Below the pieces are notes generated by a model, which saw only the letters and a program-made list of their open reading frames with translations, did no database searches and was not told where the DNA came from. Below are positions 31,858 to 43,419 of a stretch of DNA of 64,000 bases, one piece after another. This stretch comes from Nothophaeocryptopus gaeumannii (lineage: Eukaryota > Ascomycota > Dothideomycetes > Mycosphaerellales > Mycosphaerellaceae), in the NCBI GenBank assembly GCA_031771865.1, contig JASISA010000036.1, positions 1,302,001 through 1,366,000 of the forward strand, written 5' to 3'. The position numbers and the translations under genes are program-made. Within the stretch, counting starts at the first letter, position 1; every line of letters begins with the position of its first letter.

Positions 31858-33478
31858 TGCAGTTTCCTCAAGTTCGACACTTAGAAGCAAGTTCCCTTCC
31901 GTACAGATAGATCTCAAGAGAACTGAGAGATTTCCGACTTGGGTACCATTTGCCTCTTTCTCTCTCTCTCTCTCCCCTCTCAACGAAAACCCCCGCTGTC
32001 GGCATGCTTACAACATTATCTTGGCTCATGGATGGGATGTTACATCAGAAGGATTCTCTATCCTCGCCTACTGTACATCAGTCTCCCCCGCTCGGGCACA
32101 TGCACAGTGGTTTCCCTCTTTCGATACTGATACCATGTCAAAAGCCGCTGACTTTGTTATCAATTTCAGCAATGACCTATAGAAGACAAACAAGGCTGTC
32201 CCAATTTATGGGACCGATGGCTTAGTAGAGGGATGCATTTGTTCTAATAAGCGAGATGTGGAGAGAGAGCCAGAGAGAGAGGGAGCCTTCACTTTAGTGG
32301 GGTTCCTCTCCGCACAAAGTTTGAGCTTGAACCACTGCCGAGCGTTTGCTTGAAAAGTTCCCAGGGAAGGCAGACCACCAGGGGACTTGCGATTGCCTCA
32401 GGCCAGACCCTCCTCGCGTCTGTCGGAATCGTCTCGCCGGGTTGACGTGCATTGCCCAGGTTGCTTGCGTACTTCTGGCCCATGGTTTTTGTTTGACTTT
32501 GGAAATGAGAGATTGAGTTTACCAGGACAGGCCGAGTTGTCGAAGCCGACTTCAGCCCGTATGAAGATGCGGTTGAATGATGCGATCAAAAGAGAGCGTG
32601 GCAGATGGATGCGCTGGACACCTGATAAGATAGTTGCCAGCAGAGGGATGAGAGTGCGCAGCAGTATGTTCATCTATGTGTGTGGGTATCATGTTATCAT
32701 ACAGCCATCCGTGTCGACGCAAAAAGGTCTCAGATCGCCACTCCGATATTAGGAGGTACCGAGCCCATCTCTCTTTCTCTGACTTGCTGCCACGCTATGC
32801 GATTCCCATTCCCGTGTAAGAGCGCTCTCGACCCTGCCTGCAAATGCAATTCCCATCAAAGTAAGAAGAAGCGAACAAAAAGCGACGATATAAATATGCT
32901 GTCGTAATCCATACATGATAATGCTATTGTGATGACTCCCCTTCTATCCCTGTGCTCGCCTTGCCAAATGCGGTGTGAAAAGTGATGATGACGGTGATGA
33001 TGTTGTTGGTTGTTGTTGAATTTCAGAAAGCAAAAGGGTATCATTCGAGCGCCATGCGCCAGTGTCCCGTGAAGGTGTGGGTCTATGCTGATGATGTAAA
33101 TGGTGCGAGCATCGATGCAGCCGATGCTTGCTTGCGAGTAGTTGTCCGCGATGAAAAATAGAAACGCCCATTGCGATGCTGACGTCCTCGATGTGTCGAA
33201 GAAAGATAATGCCTAGTATTAGAAATGTGGCTCAGATGACCTTGACCAGTCGGAAACCATGTCGAGATCTTGTGGCCAGGTTGATCATCTGAGGCACGAA
33301 CAAAGGGAGTGGGTGGGCCTCGAAACAGGCTTCAAGTGATGCTGATGGTGTGTTGCAGGAAAGTAGTGAGGTCCAATCCGGTTTAGTGGGGAAGGTTGGT
33401 TGCATGAGCTTGGCTGCCCGCCTGACCAACAATGTCGACTCCGACGCTGCGGCGCAAACGCAACCACACACCACCTGT
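31858..33478. other. 1.6-kb intergenic, MFS promoter and medA 3' flank
   Basis: Contains a CT microsatellite at about 31953-31976 just upstream of the MFS start. Remaining ORFs are short and overlap in several frames; no gene supported. Confidence 0.45.
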
Positions 33479-35676
33479 TCAAGACGTCGACGTCGGCTGA
33501 CTCTGGCCGTCATTGTAATCGTGCAAGGGCACAAACCTGGCTTCGGAGGGCATTGCAGCTGGGCCGGTCAACGATGGCACACGCTGGTACGGGTACGAGT
33601 GCACTGTTCCTGGGAGTCCGGTCGCTGGTGAAGCACCGAGATAGCCACTAAAGGCCCAATCGCGCCCAGCTGCCGCCAGGTCGGAAGAGTAGTGCGCGGA
33701 TGGCTGATGCCAGGAAGTCGCCTGTGCGCCGGCGGACGTAGGAACAGCCATACGAGGATCCGGGTGTCCTGCTGACGGCCCGATGCCGAGGCCTGCTGGC
33801 ATAGCCGCGTGAGGCGAATATGCGTGAGGCGGCATGTGTGGCGGCGCATACGCATGGCCGTGGGATGCCGAGCTCGAAGATGAACGTGGTGAGGCGACGG
33901 GTCGCTGCTCGATGCCAGCGTCAGATGGTCTGCTCGCAGCGTAGCTCGATGGGCCTGGAGTGTGCAATGTGCCGGCAGTCGACGAATAGCTTGCGGACTG
34001 CGAGGATGTTAGCTGTGCTTCAATTTGAGGCAGAGTGCATTGCATATCTGCATGCAGGGATGACTTGCATATTTGCCAATGATCTTCTTCAAAGCGGTTC
34101 CCAAGATGCGCCACGGGAACACCTTCACGTCCTTTTCGATGTTCCTTGGTTTGGGGTTAGGGAACCCCATGATGAGCTTGAAGAACTCCTCACTGTCCGC
34201 CTTCGTCTTCGAGACCGTTGCTGGACGGAAGCCTTCCAGATTGCGACGGATCCGGTTCTTCTCCTCCACGGTGAAGCGCACGGCGACCAGGGATTCCAAC
34301 AACGAAATGGTGTCCACCGATGTTACATAGCATTCCTGTTTCTCTTCCCACCAAATGCAACTGACGCAGATGCTGTTTGGCAGTCGGTCCTCCAGTGTGA
34401 CTGGCTCGAACGTGGCTGTGATGACGCTTCCGGATTGGCTGCGCCGGAACTGCACCAGACGCCGCCGGGCCTCCCACTCCGCCGCAGTCCACTTGTCGGC
34501 CATCGAGTTGAGCTCTCCATCGATTTTCAGCATCGCCTTGCTGTTGGAGGGATAGATGGCGTATGGGTTGAAACCCTGTGTGACAGTGGCGACCGGAGCT
34601 CCTGGGGTTGCAGTTGGAGACTGTAGGGTGGAGGTACGTATGAGCGGTGGGTTATGACCTCCCGCCGGAGATGGCAGCAGTTGAGAGCCTTTGCTTGCGG
34701 TCGACATTGCGGCGGACGGGCTGCGAGCATGCTGTACGCCAGGCGCGTACGACCACGAAGGACCCTGTGAGGTTTGTATCGACGGAGTTGGGTGACCTGT
34801 CTGGCTGTAGTACTGATGCGACGACATGCGCGCAAGCGGTGCGTTGAAGGCTGGCTGATATTCCGAAGTGCCACTGTATCGGCGGCTTCCACCATACACG
34901 TCGGGGATGCTAGGTCGTCGGAATGCTGAAGCAGGCGACTGCATCGATTGGCCTTGCATGCCCATGTGCTGCATCGACATCTTCTTGGCCGGCGATCGAC
35001 GAGGAGACGCCTCCACAGAGAGCTTGCGCTTGCGAGGCTGTTGAAGTTGAGTCTGAGCCGTCATCTGAGGAGAATCGAGCTGATAGTATGTAGTCTGGTC
35101 CACATACGAGAAGGATCCAATTTCCAAGGTCGGAGACTCCCAGCTGCAGTTAGCATCGTCGAGAATCAAGTGAATGGGGACGTCGGGAGAAGGCGAATTC
35201 GTGGAGGCCAGAGACGGAGCGGTCGATGAGAGCGCATAGAGGAAGCCTTGATCTTGTGGGGTCTTTGTCAAGACGCTTTCGCATCGCTTTGAGCCGAACA
35301 TGATGATTGGCGTAACTGTCGGATCATCGAAATCGTAGATACTTTGGAAGCAGATGGTAACTGGCGTGCCTGGCGGTCCTTGTTTCGGCGTCCAGTCTTG
35401 GACAGCAGGAACCGGACGGGGAGGTTGTTGAAGATATGCAGGGTACTGGGCTACCTGCTGACCATAATAGGTTGGATCATGCGTGCCGTATGGTTGAGCA
35501 GATGAGAGGAGGCCGATAGTGCTGGATGATTGGGGAAGGCCAGATGGTACCTGCGCCTGAGTCGCTACATAATCGGTCTGATAGGTAGGGTGTGCTGCGA
35601 AGCCTCCGTAGGCGTGGTGCCCCTGCTCGGGTCGTGTGGCTGCTTGGTAGTCTGCGGTGTGCGTCACGTCAGTCAT
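33479..35676 (-). CDS. medA: Developmental regulator MedA (Medusa)-like
   Basis: Two exons on the minus strand (34069-35676, 33479-33997), 708 aa. A disordered Gln/Pro/Tyr-rich N-terminus is followed by a conserved core: FNPYAIYPSNSKAMLKIDG, WTAAEWEARRRLVQFRRSQS, ICVSCIWWEEKQECYVTSVD, FTVEEKNRIRRNLEGFRP and FPNPKPRNIEKDVKVFPW. This is the signature of A. nidulans MedA and M. oryzae Acr1, which set the timing of conidiophore development and affect adhesion and virulence in pathogens. The intron 33998-34068 begins GCAAGT, the classic GC-AG 5' site, with branch GCTAAC; splicing joins KKIIGKY to SASYSSTAG as in homologues. A basic patch (PRKRKLS, SPAKK) is a likely NLS. The gene has an unusually long gene-free upstream region. 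Confidence 0.93.
33998..34068 (-). other. GC-AG intron in medA
   Basis: 71 nt, 5' GCAAGT, branch AGCTAAC, 3' CGCAG, phase 0. No in-frame GT donor near KY gives the conserved continuation. Confidence 0.8.
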
Positions 35677-38600
35677 CTGCCCTCATGCTCTTTCATATGC
35701 TCACGCTCCCACGTCCGTCCCTGCCCGGATCGCTAGGCAACCCCATCGGCAGGTGACCTCAGGCGATAAAAGTCCCATCCTTTGCATTCCCTCAAAACAA
35801 GGCTGATGGTGATTCCACGTACCATACACATCGTAATTCTGGGGTTTGTCGTACTCCGACATCGACGACAGCAGATAGCTTCGCGGATCCGACTGGGCCG
35901 AAGGCCCTCCTTCGCTGACTGACTGAAAGTGCTCGATGAGGGATGTCGGAATGCCGCAGTCTTCACCGACGACTGCAAAGTTCTTGCTGTCTCTTCGTTC
36001 GAACTGTTGGGAAAGTTAGCCAGGGCGGTCTGTAGTGGCTGTGCCCATCACATAGGCGACACCGGTGACAAAATGCGAATCATTGCGATTGATCCGCAAA
36101 AAGTCATGTTGGTTGTTCGGGTGAGTGGGATGCGACGCACCTGGTGACGCATACGTGTGTTGAGTTCCAGCTTGGCAAATGATCACTTCGAACCGAACGA
36201 CAGAAGATGCAAAGAGCAGTCTACTGCAACTTGTACGACGATAGATGAGGGCGTATCGTACTCTTTACTACGCCAATGTCCCGGTCCGACGGGCTGAATG
36301 AACTGGTGGGGTGAGGAGTTCGCAGCAGCTATCCGCAAGACATGCAGAAAATAGAGCAGCTTTCCTTTGATGTGAGTGTCAGAAGGCGACTTCCGCGCTG
36401 CCGGCAGCGTCGAACACCTCAAAGAATGACGCCCAAATGCGCGAAACGGCAATCTAGATGGTCTTGCAGTCGTTCGCAGGAGATTGCAGGGTTCTTCTTT
36501 CCGACGCTGGTACCAAGGAGCTGGCGTTCCGCTACTGTGCGTTCCCGACGCGGATTGCCAGCGCGGTATCAAAGCAACAGCGCTGTAGCGACTGTGTTTT
36601 TGCTGACACAACCGCGATACCTGCACTGAAATTAGCCTCCGATAATCCGCCAAGATTGATGCCCGCGATGGAAATTGCAATTTTCTCGCATACCCGATCG
36701 AACAAAGAGGTGCTGATGACGCTGCGCCTCTGGCGACGTACGCTGTGGGGTCGGTGGCTGTCGTCGATGTCAGATAGAATGATCGAAATTGATCTCGACC
36801 TTCGCGCCCAGTGAATGATAGGTGGCCCCGGCGCATCAGGCAGTGCTAGGAGATCGTGCGGGCTCGACTTAGAGGTTCGGGGAGGAGCAGGTGTTCATGC
36901 CGGTAGCTGAGGAATGACCTCTGGTTTAGAGATAGAAACCAGGAACCGCAGCGGCAAAGGAGTGCAAATAGTTCATGCAAGGAAGGCTGGGAGAACGAAC
37001 CTCACTTGCAGTAGATGGAGTGGCAGCGGCCGCTTCGGCTCTCGCTAGCGATGCTGGAACCAGAGGAATCGGTCCTGGTTGGTCGCCAATGCAGCGGAGT
37101 CGCGGCAACAACGACAAAAGATCGATCAATGGATGCGCTTTGGAATGTCTGAAGATTGCGGTAGAGGATGTCAAGGTCAGGTGACAAGAAGCTCGTCGCG
37201 TGAATCGGGCCTTGGAGCTAAGGCGCAAGCTACCAGAGTTCTGCAGAAGGTAACGACAGAGCGGGTGGAGGAGCTGTTTGCGAAGTACGACCAGCCGTTA
37301 CCAGTCTTCTGTAACGCGGTTCGGTGGCCACAAGATGCGGCTTGTGTCAAGGAGGCTCGATGGGTGTCTTCCCTTTGCTGATCGGATAGCTTGGCGCTAG
37401 GTCGGTGTGGATGACATCCAGGTCGGTGGAGCTGGCCTCAGGAATGACAACCAGTATGTCGGTGTGGGTGAGTCAAAAGCGTGGAAAGGGTTTCAGAATG
37501 TCTTGAGCAGAGGCGGATCCAAGCGGGTGAGCGTGCGTGCGTGCGTTGCGCTGCTGGTGAATCGTGCGGAAGGGTGGCAGGCTATTTCGTCAGCTCTGAG
37601 ACCGGGTTATCAGTATTACAACAGTATGGGTGGAGTCCGCAAAGGCCGCAAGCAGTTGGCTGGGAGTATCAAAAGAGGGACAACAGCGGAGGGAACAATC
37701 ATCGATAGCTAAACGAGTGACTGGGGCGACGATCTGTATCTGCCCAGAAGTGGAATTGAGAGAAAACGTTTTCATGAAATAGAGGCGTGCTTGGAGGGGT
37801 GAGAGTGCCAAGTGCCTCCATACACAGCGAGAAGGGCAGTGTTAAGCAGCTGACTGGCTCCATGACGCCAGCCCGACCTCCCATGGCACCGCCAGATTGC
37901 GTCGTGTGAAGCCCTTGGGGAACAGTATTCCACAGGCCTAGGGTGGGCTCCAGGGCAGCAGGTGGCCTCTACGACGGGTTGCGGATGGGCTGCGGTAAGT
38001 CAGTAGTAGGAAACGGCTATCTTTAGGACAATCACCGAGCGTGTGAGAGCCTGGCTCAATGCGTGTCCGTGAAGAAGCTTAAAAGTTGATCACTTGTGCT
38101 AGAGGCTAGAGGATGGCTCTCGGAAGATGGCCTCTGCCGCCGCCAGTGATGACAACGGGCTCGCCTCAGGCCTCCTCTCTGGCTACCTTTAGCTGGCGGT
38201 GCGTGCGGCCATGTCGTGTGGGTGGAATCTGGCGAGGCATCGGCATCGGCCTTTCTCGGGCGGGTGGTGGCTATTGCTGTCAGCTGCACAAGAGGGGATC
38301 CGGGCGCCCTGCGCTGCTCGCAAAGAGGGCCCCTAAGAGCAGAGGACACACAAAGGAGACCCCAAAGGGACATCCCGTGCGCGCGGGTCCAGCGCCGACG
38401 ATGACGGCTGGCCTGCGAGCGTGTCTGCAGTCTGCAGTCTGCATGGGTCGCAGGTTGACTACTGTAGCAGTAGCAGCGCACTTGGCGTAATGGCCCAGGT
38501 GCAGCCAGCCCGCCGTGACAACGGACGACCGCGCGCAGACTGGAAGTGGCCTCAGATGGGTGCGCAAGACAGAAGCAACGCAACGCAACGCCAAGCGTGA

Positions 38601-40073
38601 GGTCGAATTGACTTTTTCCCGCGCCGGGGTTCGCAGGAGCAGGAGCAGGCGGGCCAAATTTAGCCGCATCCTGGCCAGCGCGCGTCTGCAGCGAGAAGTG
38701 CGCATCTGGCACCACCGCCACGCCCAATGCGCTACTACATATACCCGTTTGGAGGTGTATATCGCATTGGGCGAGTCTGATTGGGGCTCTGCGTGCACTA
38801 GAGCGTTGCTGCTGTGGGACCGCAATGAGCCGCCCTGCCTGCTTTGGGCGATGCGAAATACACAAGATGCGCATCCTGCACGCAGGAACCCAGGCACCAT
38901 CTCGCGCCATCTCCAAACGCTATCGCAGGCACGCCAGGCTTGAGAGTGGCACTCCCCTATTGGACTGGCTACTCGTCTGACCCTGGTGCCAGGCTAGCTA
39001 CCTACTTTGTCTATCTAGCTTCTCGAGTACTGAGTCATGCCCGTAGTAGGGGGTGCTCTTCTACCGCTCGCCGCTCCCGTTCAGGCAGGCAAAGTCTGCA
39101 GAATGACATATGTCACACATCGACATCCGCTAAAGACGTTTCCTAGGACGTTGCTGCTATAGCTGCCACTATACATCTCGGCCTGTACCGTTCTCGCGAA
39201 ACTTGGCCTTGGCCTTGTGATTCGCGAACTCCTGGTCGGCGCTACACATCCGCTGGTTGTTTCTTCCCCCTGACAAGTTGATCATGCTCTACAGGCTTCA
39301 CACGCTGCGCGGCCAGTCTGGCCAGGACACACCTTGCTCGCCATGCGCATACCTGGAGAATGGCAAAAGTCGGCATTTGAGCCGTGGCGACTTCGGCATC
39401 CACCTCCGATCAACAGCTAGCTGGGTTTGCAGATTGCGATGAGATTGTGATGTGGCGGAGAGACGATGGCACAGTCCTCTGGTTTGCGCCAACGCATGTC
39501 GGCATGACTCTGGGCACATGTTCGTCCCGTGGGATCAAAAAGCAGATGGCTGCTGTACTGATGCGAAGCGTGCGCGGTGAGTCCACCTTGACCGCCCTGC
39601 CATGGATTCAAGATGACCGTGAAATTTGCGACCTGTGGCGCTGCGGTTGAGGACGGCGCAGCAACACGAGCAGGCACGAATGGTCCTGGGATTGCACGGA
39701 TGGGCACTTCGCTGCACGCTTGACATGATTGATGCGAGCCCTTTGTCCTTGGATCCACCGGTGCGTCTGCAATGTCGCTTTGCGGATCTCGCATGTCGGG
39801 AGAAGAAAGAAGATTATTGGTATGAACTGGTTCGCATGCCGCCACGAACCATGGCCGAGAATGGCGGTGGCAGGAAGATTTATCGAAGAGCTGCAGAGAA
39901 GAGCAAGCTGAGCGACACTCACCTGGAAGCTTTGGAGGCCATTCAATGATCGCGAAGGCAAACTTGTGGAGAGATCAGAAACCTGGGGAAACACCAGACT
40001 GTCCGCAAGCGCGAGCATAGCGGAAGGTTTGGGGGCTACCATGAAACCATAAGGAACGCTATACCGTTGACGT
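35677..40073. other. 4.4-kb gene-free region upstream of medA
   Basis: No ORF here has protein-like composition or family resemblance. Candidates such as 36183-36836 and 38056-38916 on the minus strand overlap open frames on the other strand, a GC artefact. The region likely contains the medA promoter and a long 5' leader with upstream ORFs, and the 3' flank of rrn7 at its right end. Small repeats include CTGCAGT copies near 38430-38443 and AACGC copies near 38575-38590. Confidence 0.5.
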
Positions 40074-41750
40074 TCATGATACTTCTTGCGCACGCTTCTT
40101 CCAATCCATCTCAAGCCTCACCAGCCTCCCCTCTAGCAAGAACACCGCCCTTACAAGCCCTTGGAGTGGAAATGCTGCCAGCTGCGCAACTTTTTCGTGG
40201 AAACACTTCGCAGTGGTGTCATCAAGCTCATCCACCGTCTTGTACTGGACGTATGAAGTGCCAGTGCGTGGAACATCGTCGGCATCGCTTTCCGTGACTA
40301 CGCGGTTCGGCTGGAGCGCGCTTTGCACATGCGCTACCTTCTCCCCCGAAGACTTTCCCGATGCAGTAATCTCTGACTGGGCACGTGTTCGGTCGAAAGG
40401 GCTGTCCATCGGAAACATTCTGAACAGCGCCCTTCTGAAGTCTGCCTCTCTCCCGGCTCTTCCACGTTGGCGAACTTCCTCAGAGGCGATGTTGTCTCCA
40501 TACCAGTCGAGATACTGGTCCAAACGGTCTCCAGCCAACTGCAAACTCTCGGCCTCCATCAACGTAAAAGCTTTTGGAAATGTGAGCTCGCGAGTCTCGT
40601 TCGTATCCCGCTCGCCACGCCCGCTAGTCTCATTCGTATCCCTCTCGCCACGCCCGCTCTGGTTCTGAACGTCGTTCCATACATTCCAATCCATCTTCAG
40701 AGCAGCCAGGTCGTTGGCAGACCTAGGATACCGTTTGGCGTTATCGAACGGGAACAACATCTTCGTTGAGATGGTGATCAAAGCCATCAACCGAACCTCT
40801 GGAAACCGTAGGCCTATGCTCGACCACGCTTTAGCATCGAGGCTGTAACCGAAATCAAGATCGAGCAACTGCGCCAGTCGCTGAGTCGCAACGTAAATTT
40901 CGAGTGGCAAGGCGAGCTCTTTGATCCAACGGTACAACAGTAATGGGTGGTTGAGAGGAGGCGCCGCCATCCCGAAGTCCGCGTCGAGCGTCGACAAGAG
41001 GTCGAAGATCTTACGATGGAGTTTGTCGGGCTCTAGAAGATCTTGCGGTTCCAGCTGTTCCTGAAAGTGGCCAGGTAGGCGATCCCTCATTGACAGTGGT
41101 ACTTCTTTGGCGGCTCGGTAATACAATAGCTTTCCATGGTTGATCCATTTGAGTATATCTGCAACCGTAATGGGGATCTTCAAAAGCACCATGCCCGTAT
41201 ATAACAGACTCAGTAGTTCGACGAGGCTGGGACCTCGAGTCGCTTGCTTGCGAGCTCCTTCGCTTCGCCGTGACGCTGCCGTGTCGGATGAATCGCCTTC
41301 GGATTGTGAGCTAAACATGCGTGACGACTGGGCCTCAGTATCGGTATCTCCATCGTAGGATACCTTGTGGGTCAACTTTTGCAATCGTAGTGCCCACAGA
41401 TCACGCACCAAGCACTCGAGTTCTTCAGGCAGCCCTTGCGTGTCGATGAGCCAGCGCAGCTGCTTTCGCAACACGAGCTGTATGCATAGCAGGTAGTGTT
41501 CGAAAGCTTTAGTTCCTGTGAAGCCGGAAACTCTTGTTGTAGCCGACTCTGCGTCCGAATCTGCCTTCCTTCTCGAAGTTCGACCAGTGATCACGAGTTC
41601 TCCAGTATCCTCGGCGACCACTAGTCCAGCGTCCGACTGTTGATGGCCTTGATCGCAGTATGTGAAGCCATCATCGCCGACGTGAAACCTGCGAGAGCCG
41701 CAATTGTCCTGAGCGCACTGAGGTCGCCTGCTGCGCCGCTGTTGTGACAT
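40074..41750 (-). CDS. rrn7: RNA polymerase I initiation factor Rrn7 (TAF1B family)
   Basis: Single exon, 558 aa. The N-terminal zinc ribbon CAQDNCGSRRFHVGDDGFTYC plus DQGHQQ matches the Rrn7-type finger; downstream are TFIIB-like cyclin folds (FEHYLLCIQLVLRKQLRWLI, PSLVELLSLLYTGMVLLKIP, RLAQLLDLDFGYSLDAKAWS, RLMALITISTKMLFPFDNAKR). Rrn7 is the TFIIB-like subunit of the core factor that recruits Pol I to the rDNA promoter in the nucleolus. An 11-residue unit SGRGERDTNET is exactly duplicated in tandem, encoded by two 33-bp copies at 40594-40659. The gene's promoter side faces the eIF5A 3' end. Confidence 0.92.
   Translation of the reverse strand: MSQQRRSRRPQCAQDNCGSRRFHVGDDGFTYCDQGHQQSDAGLVVAEDTGELVITGRTSRRKADSDAESATTRVSGFTGTKAFEHYLLCIQLVLRKQLRWLIDTQGLPEELECLVRDLWALRLQKLTHKVSYDGDTDTEAQSSRMFSSQSEGDSSDTAASRRSEGARKQATRGPSLVELLSLLYTGMVLLKIPITVADILKWINHGKLLYYRAAKEVPLSMRDRLPGHFQEQLEPQDLLEPDKLHRKIFDLLSTLDADFGMAAPPLNHPLLLYRWIKELALPLEIYVATQRLAQLLDLDFGYSLDAKAWSSIGLRFPEVRLMALITISTKMLFPFDNAKRYPRSANDLAALKMDWNVWNDVQNQSGRGERDTNETSGRGERDTNETRELTFPKAFTLMEAESLQLAGDRLDQYLDWYGDNIASEEVRQRGRAGREADFRRALFRMFPMDSPFDRTRAQSEITASGKSSGEKVAHVQSALQPNRVVTESDADDVPRTGTSYVQYKTVDELDDTTAKCFHEKVAQLAAFPLQGLVRAVFLLEGRLVRLEMDWKKRAQEVS
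40594..40659 (-). repeat. 33-bp tandem duplication within rrn7
   Basis: Two adjacent 33-bp copies (40594-40626 and 40627-40659) differ only at a few silent positions and encode SGRGERDTNET twice. Confidence 0.85.
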
Positions 41751-42396
41751 GTTCGGCGGCCTCGGGGGAGGTGGTTGAAATCAAAATGTTCTCCTAGTCG
41801 TCAATGGTCTTTGAGTATTATCACTGAGCACAGGCATGATGCCTTCATCTTTGACAAGAGAATGTTCGCTCAGAATGATGAGGTGTTGTGCAGTCGCGGA
41901 TCTTGCTTGAAGTCGCCTGCCTGAGTTTTCCCAGACAAAGCTTCTGACATTCCGCAAACTTGGTGAAGTGCTTACAGTAATCGCAACGATTTCGCGGCAA
42001 TGCTAGTGTAGGGATATGAACTTGAGGCACGAGATAGGAAAATGTGAGGTTGAGGTTGAGGTTAGAAGCGCGAAAATTTGTGGGATTTGACAGCTCGGCT
42101 TAAGTGGAGGGCAAAGATACGTTCAAACGTCACATTCGTAATTGGAGATGGAGGGAACTTTCAATGGCAGCGACCTCATCCATGTCTACTCATGATAATA
42201 CTTTCGACGAGACGCCGAGGCGCTCAATCAGAAGCACACGACAATACCCTAGCGAGAATCATTCGCTTTCTCTCAAACACCGCTCATGCCGCATCTCATG
42301 TCTTGACCATATATCCATAAAGTAATGCTCTCTGGAGTCATCCCAGCAGTGCTCGTACGGAAGGAGATTCGCTGCGCACTCATGTTGCAAAGCTTC
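41751..42396. other. intergenic, rrn7 promoter / eIF5A 3' flank
   Basis: No gene. Contains short GAGGTT repeats near 42045-42062. Confidence 0.45.
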
Positions 42397-43189
42397 TTAA
42401 CCCTTTGGAGCCTCCTTGGCATCGATAGCAGCCTCCTCACCCATGGCGGTGAGGACGATAACATCTAGATTTTCGTATCAGTGTCCAACTCGAGCTACAT
42501 GTGAGCTCCGGAGCTTACTGGTATCCTTCTCGTCCTCCTTGAAGAGCTTGTTGATCTTGTCACCAACCTCACCATCTGGGACCTTGACGTCGTCCTTGGT
42601 GGCGCCGTCCTCGGACATGAGGGACAAGAAGCCGTCGTCGGTAATGTCAAGCTGCAAGACCATATCAGCACTTCCGCCTTCTTCCCCAAAACTTCGAAGC
42701 CTGCTTACCAGCTGGTACTCGCGGCGGGAGACGTTTGGAACGTCCATGTTGTGGGTGGATGGAGACAAATCTTCCAACTTCTTGCCGGTGAAGATGTCGA
42801 TGGCGACCAAGTGGACCTTGGCGTGACCGTGCTTGCCAGTCTTGGAGGTAGACATTTCGACGATCTTGCATGGGCGGTTCTTAATGACAACGTGACCGTT
42901 CTTCCTCAGCGCAGAGCACTGCATTGGGAAAGTGGCCGAGGCACCAGCATCGGCGCTCTCGAAGGTAACCTCATGCTGTAGAAGGGCTTGTCAGCGACTG
43001 TAGTCTGGGCACGAGACGTGCGGTGGCCGTGTGTATATGGGTGTTGTCGCGAGGCGGCTGGATTTCGCATCCGTGCGTACCCCGCGGACGAGAGCGAGCG
43101 CGGCGGAGGAAGAAGACCGGCGGTGGGCGGATGCGCTGCGGCGATAGGGTTGGTGGACGTACCTGAGCGTCGTTGTTGGTCTCCGCCAT
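42397..43189 (-). CDS. Translation factor eIF5A
   Basis: Four exons on the minus strand (43163-43189, 42709-42975, 42519-42651, 42397-42464), giving 164 aa. The hypusination loop TSKTGKHGHAK is intact; Lys57 is the residue modified by deoxyhypusine synthase and hydroxylase. Other conserved blocks are RKNGHVVIKNRPCKIVEMS, VHLVAIDIFTGKKLEDL and the C-terminal NVIVLTAMGEEAA. eIF5A relieves stalled ribosomes, notably at polyproline, and promotes termination. The first intron is 187 nt, much longer than others in the window, after just nine codons (MAETNNDAQ). Many proteins in this window are Pro-rich, which suits a need for eIF5A, but that is general. It diverges from vps52 across 230 bp. Confidence 0.97.
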
Positions 43190-43419
43190 GTTGGATAAGT
43201 GAGGAGGTTGGTGTCGGTGAGGTGTATGAAGAGAAGATGGATGGAGGGAAGTTCTGACCAAGGATTTGCGTATTGAGGCAAGAGCGAACCCCACCAAATT
43301 TTGAGCGACGGCCAGAACTCGGTGTCGACCACCCGACATCGAGTTCTGGCCCGAGTGCTTGCATACTCAGGAGCTTGACTTCCAGCTTCACCTGTCGGAG
43401 TCAGAGCACGCGACACACG
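43190..43419. promoter_or_regulatory. bidirectional promoter, eIF5A / vps52
   Basis: 230 bp separates the two divergent start codons; the DNA must contain both core promoters. No specific motif assigned. Confidence 0.5.

Noticed and set aside
36183..36836. 217-codon minus-strand ORF near the medA 5' side
   Set aside because: No family resemblance; likely lies in the medA leader or promoter.
38056..38916. 286-codon minus-strand ORF and overlapping plus-strand ORFs upstream of medA
   Set aside because: Composition is Arg/Ala/Cys-rich and random-looking, with equally long frames open on both strands, a GC effect; no motif recognised.
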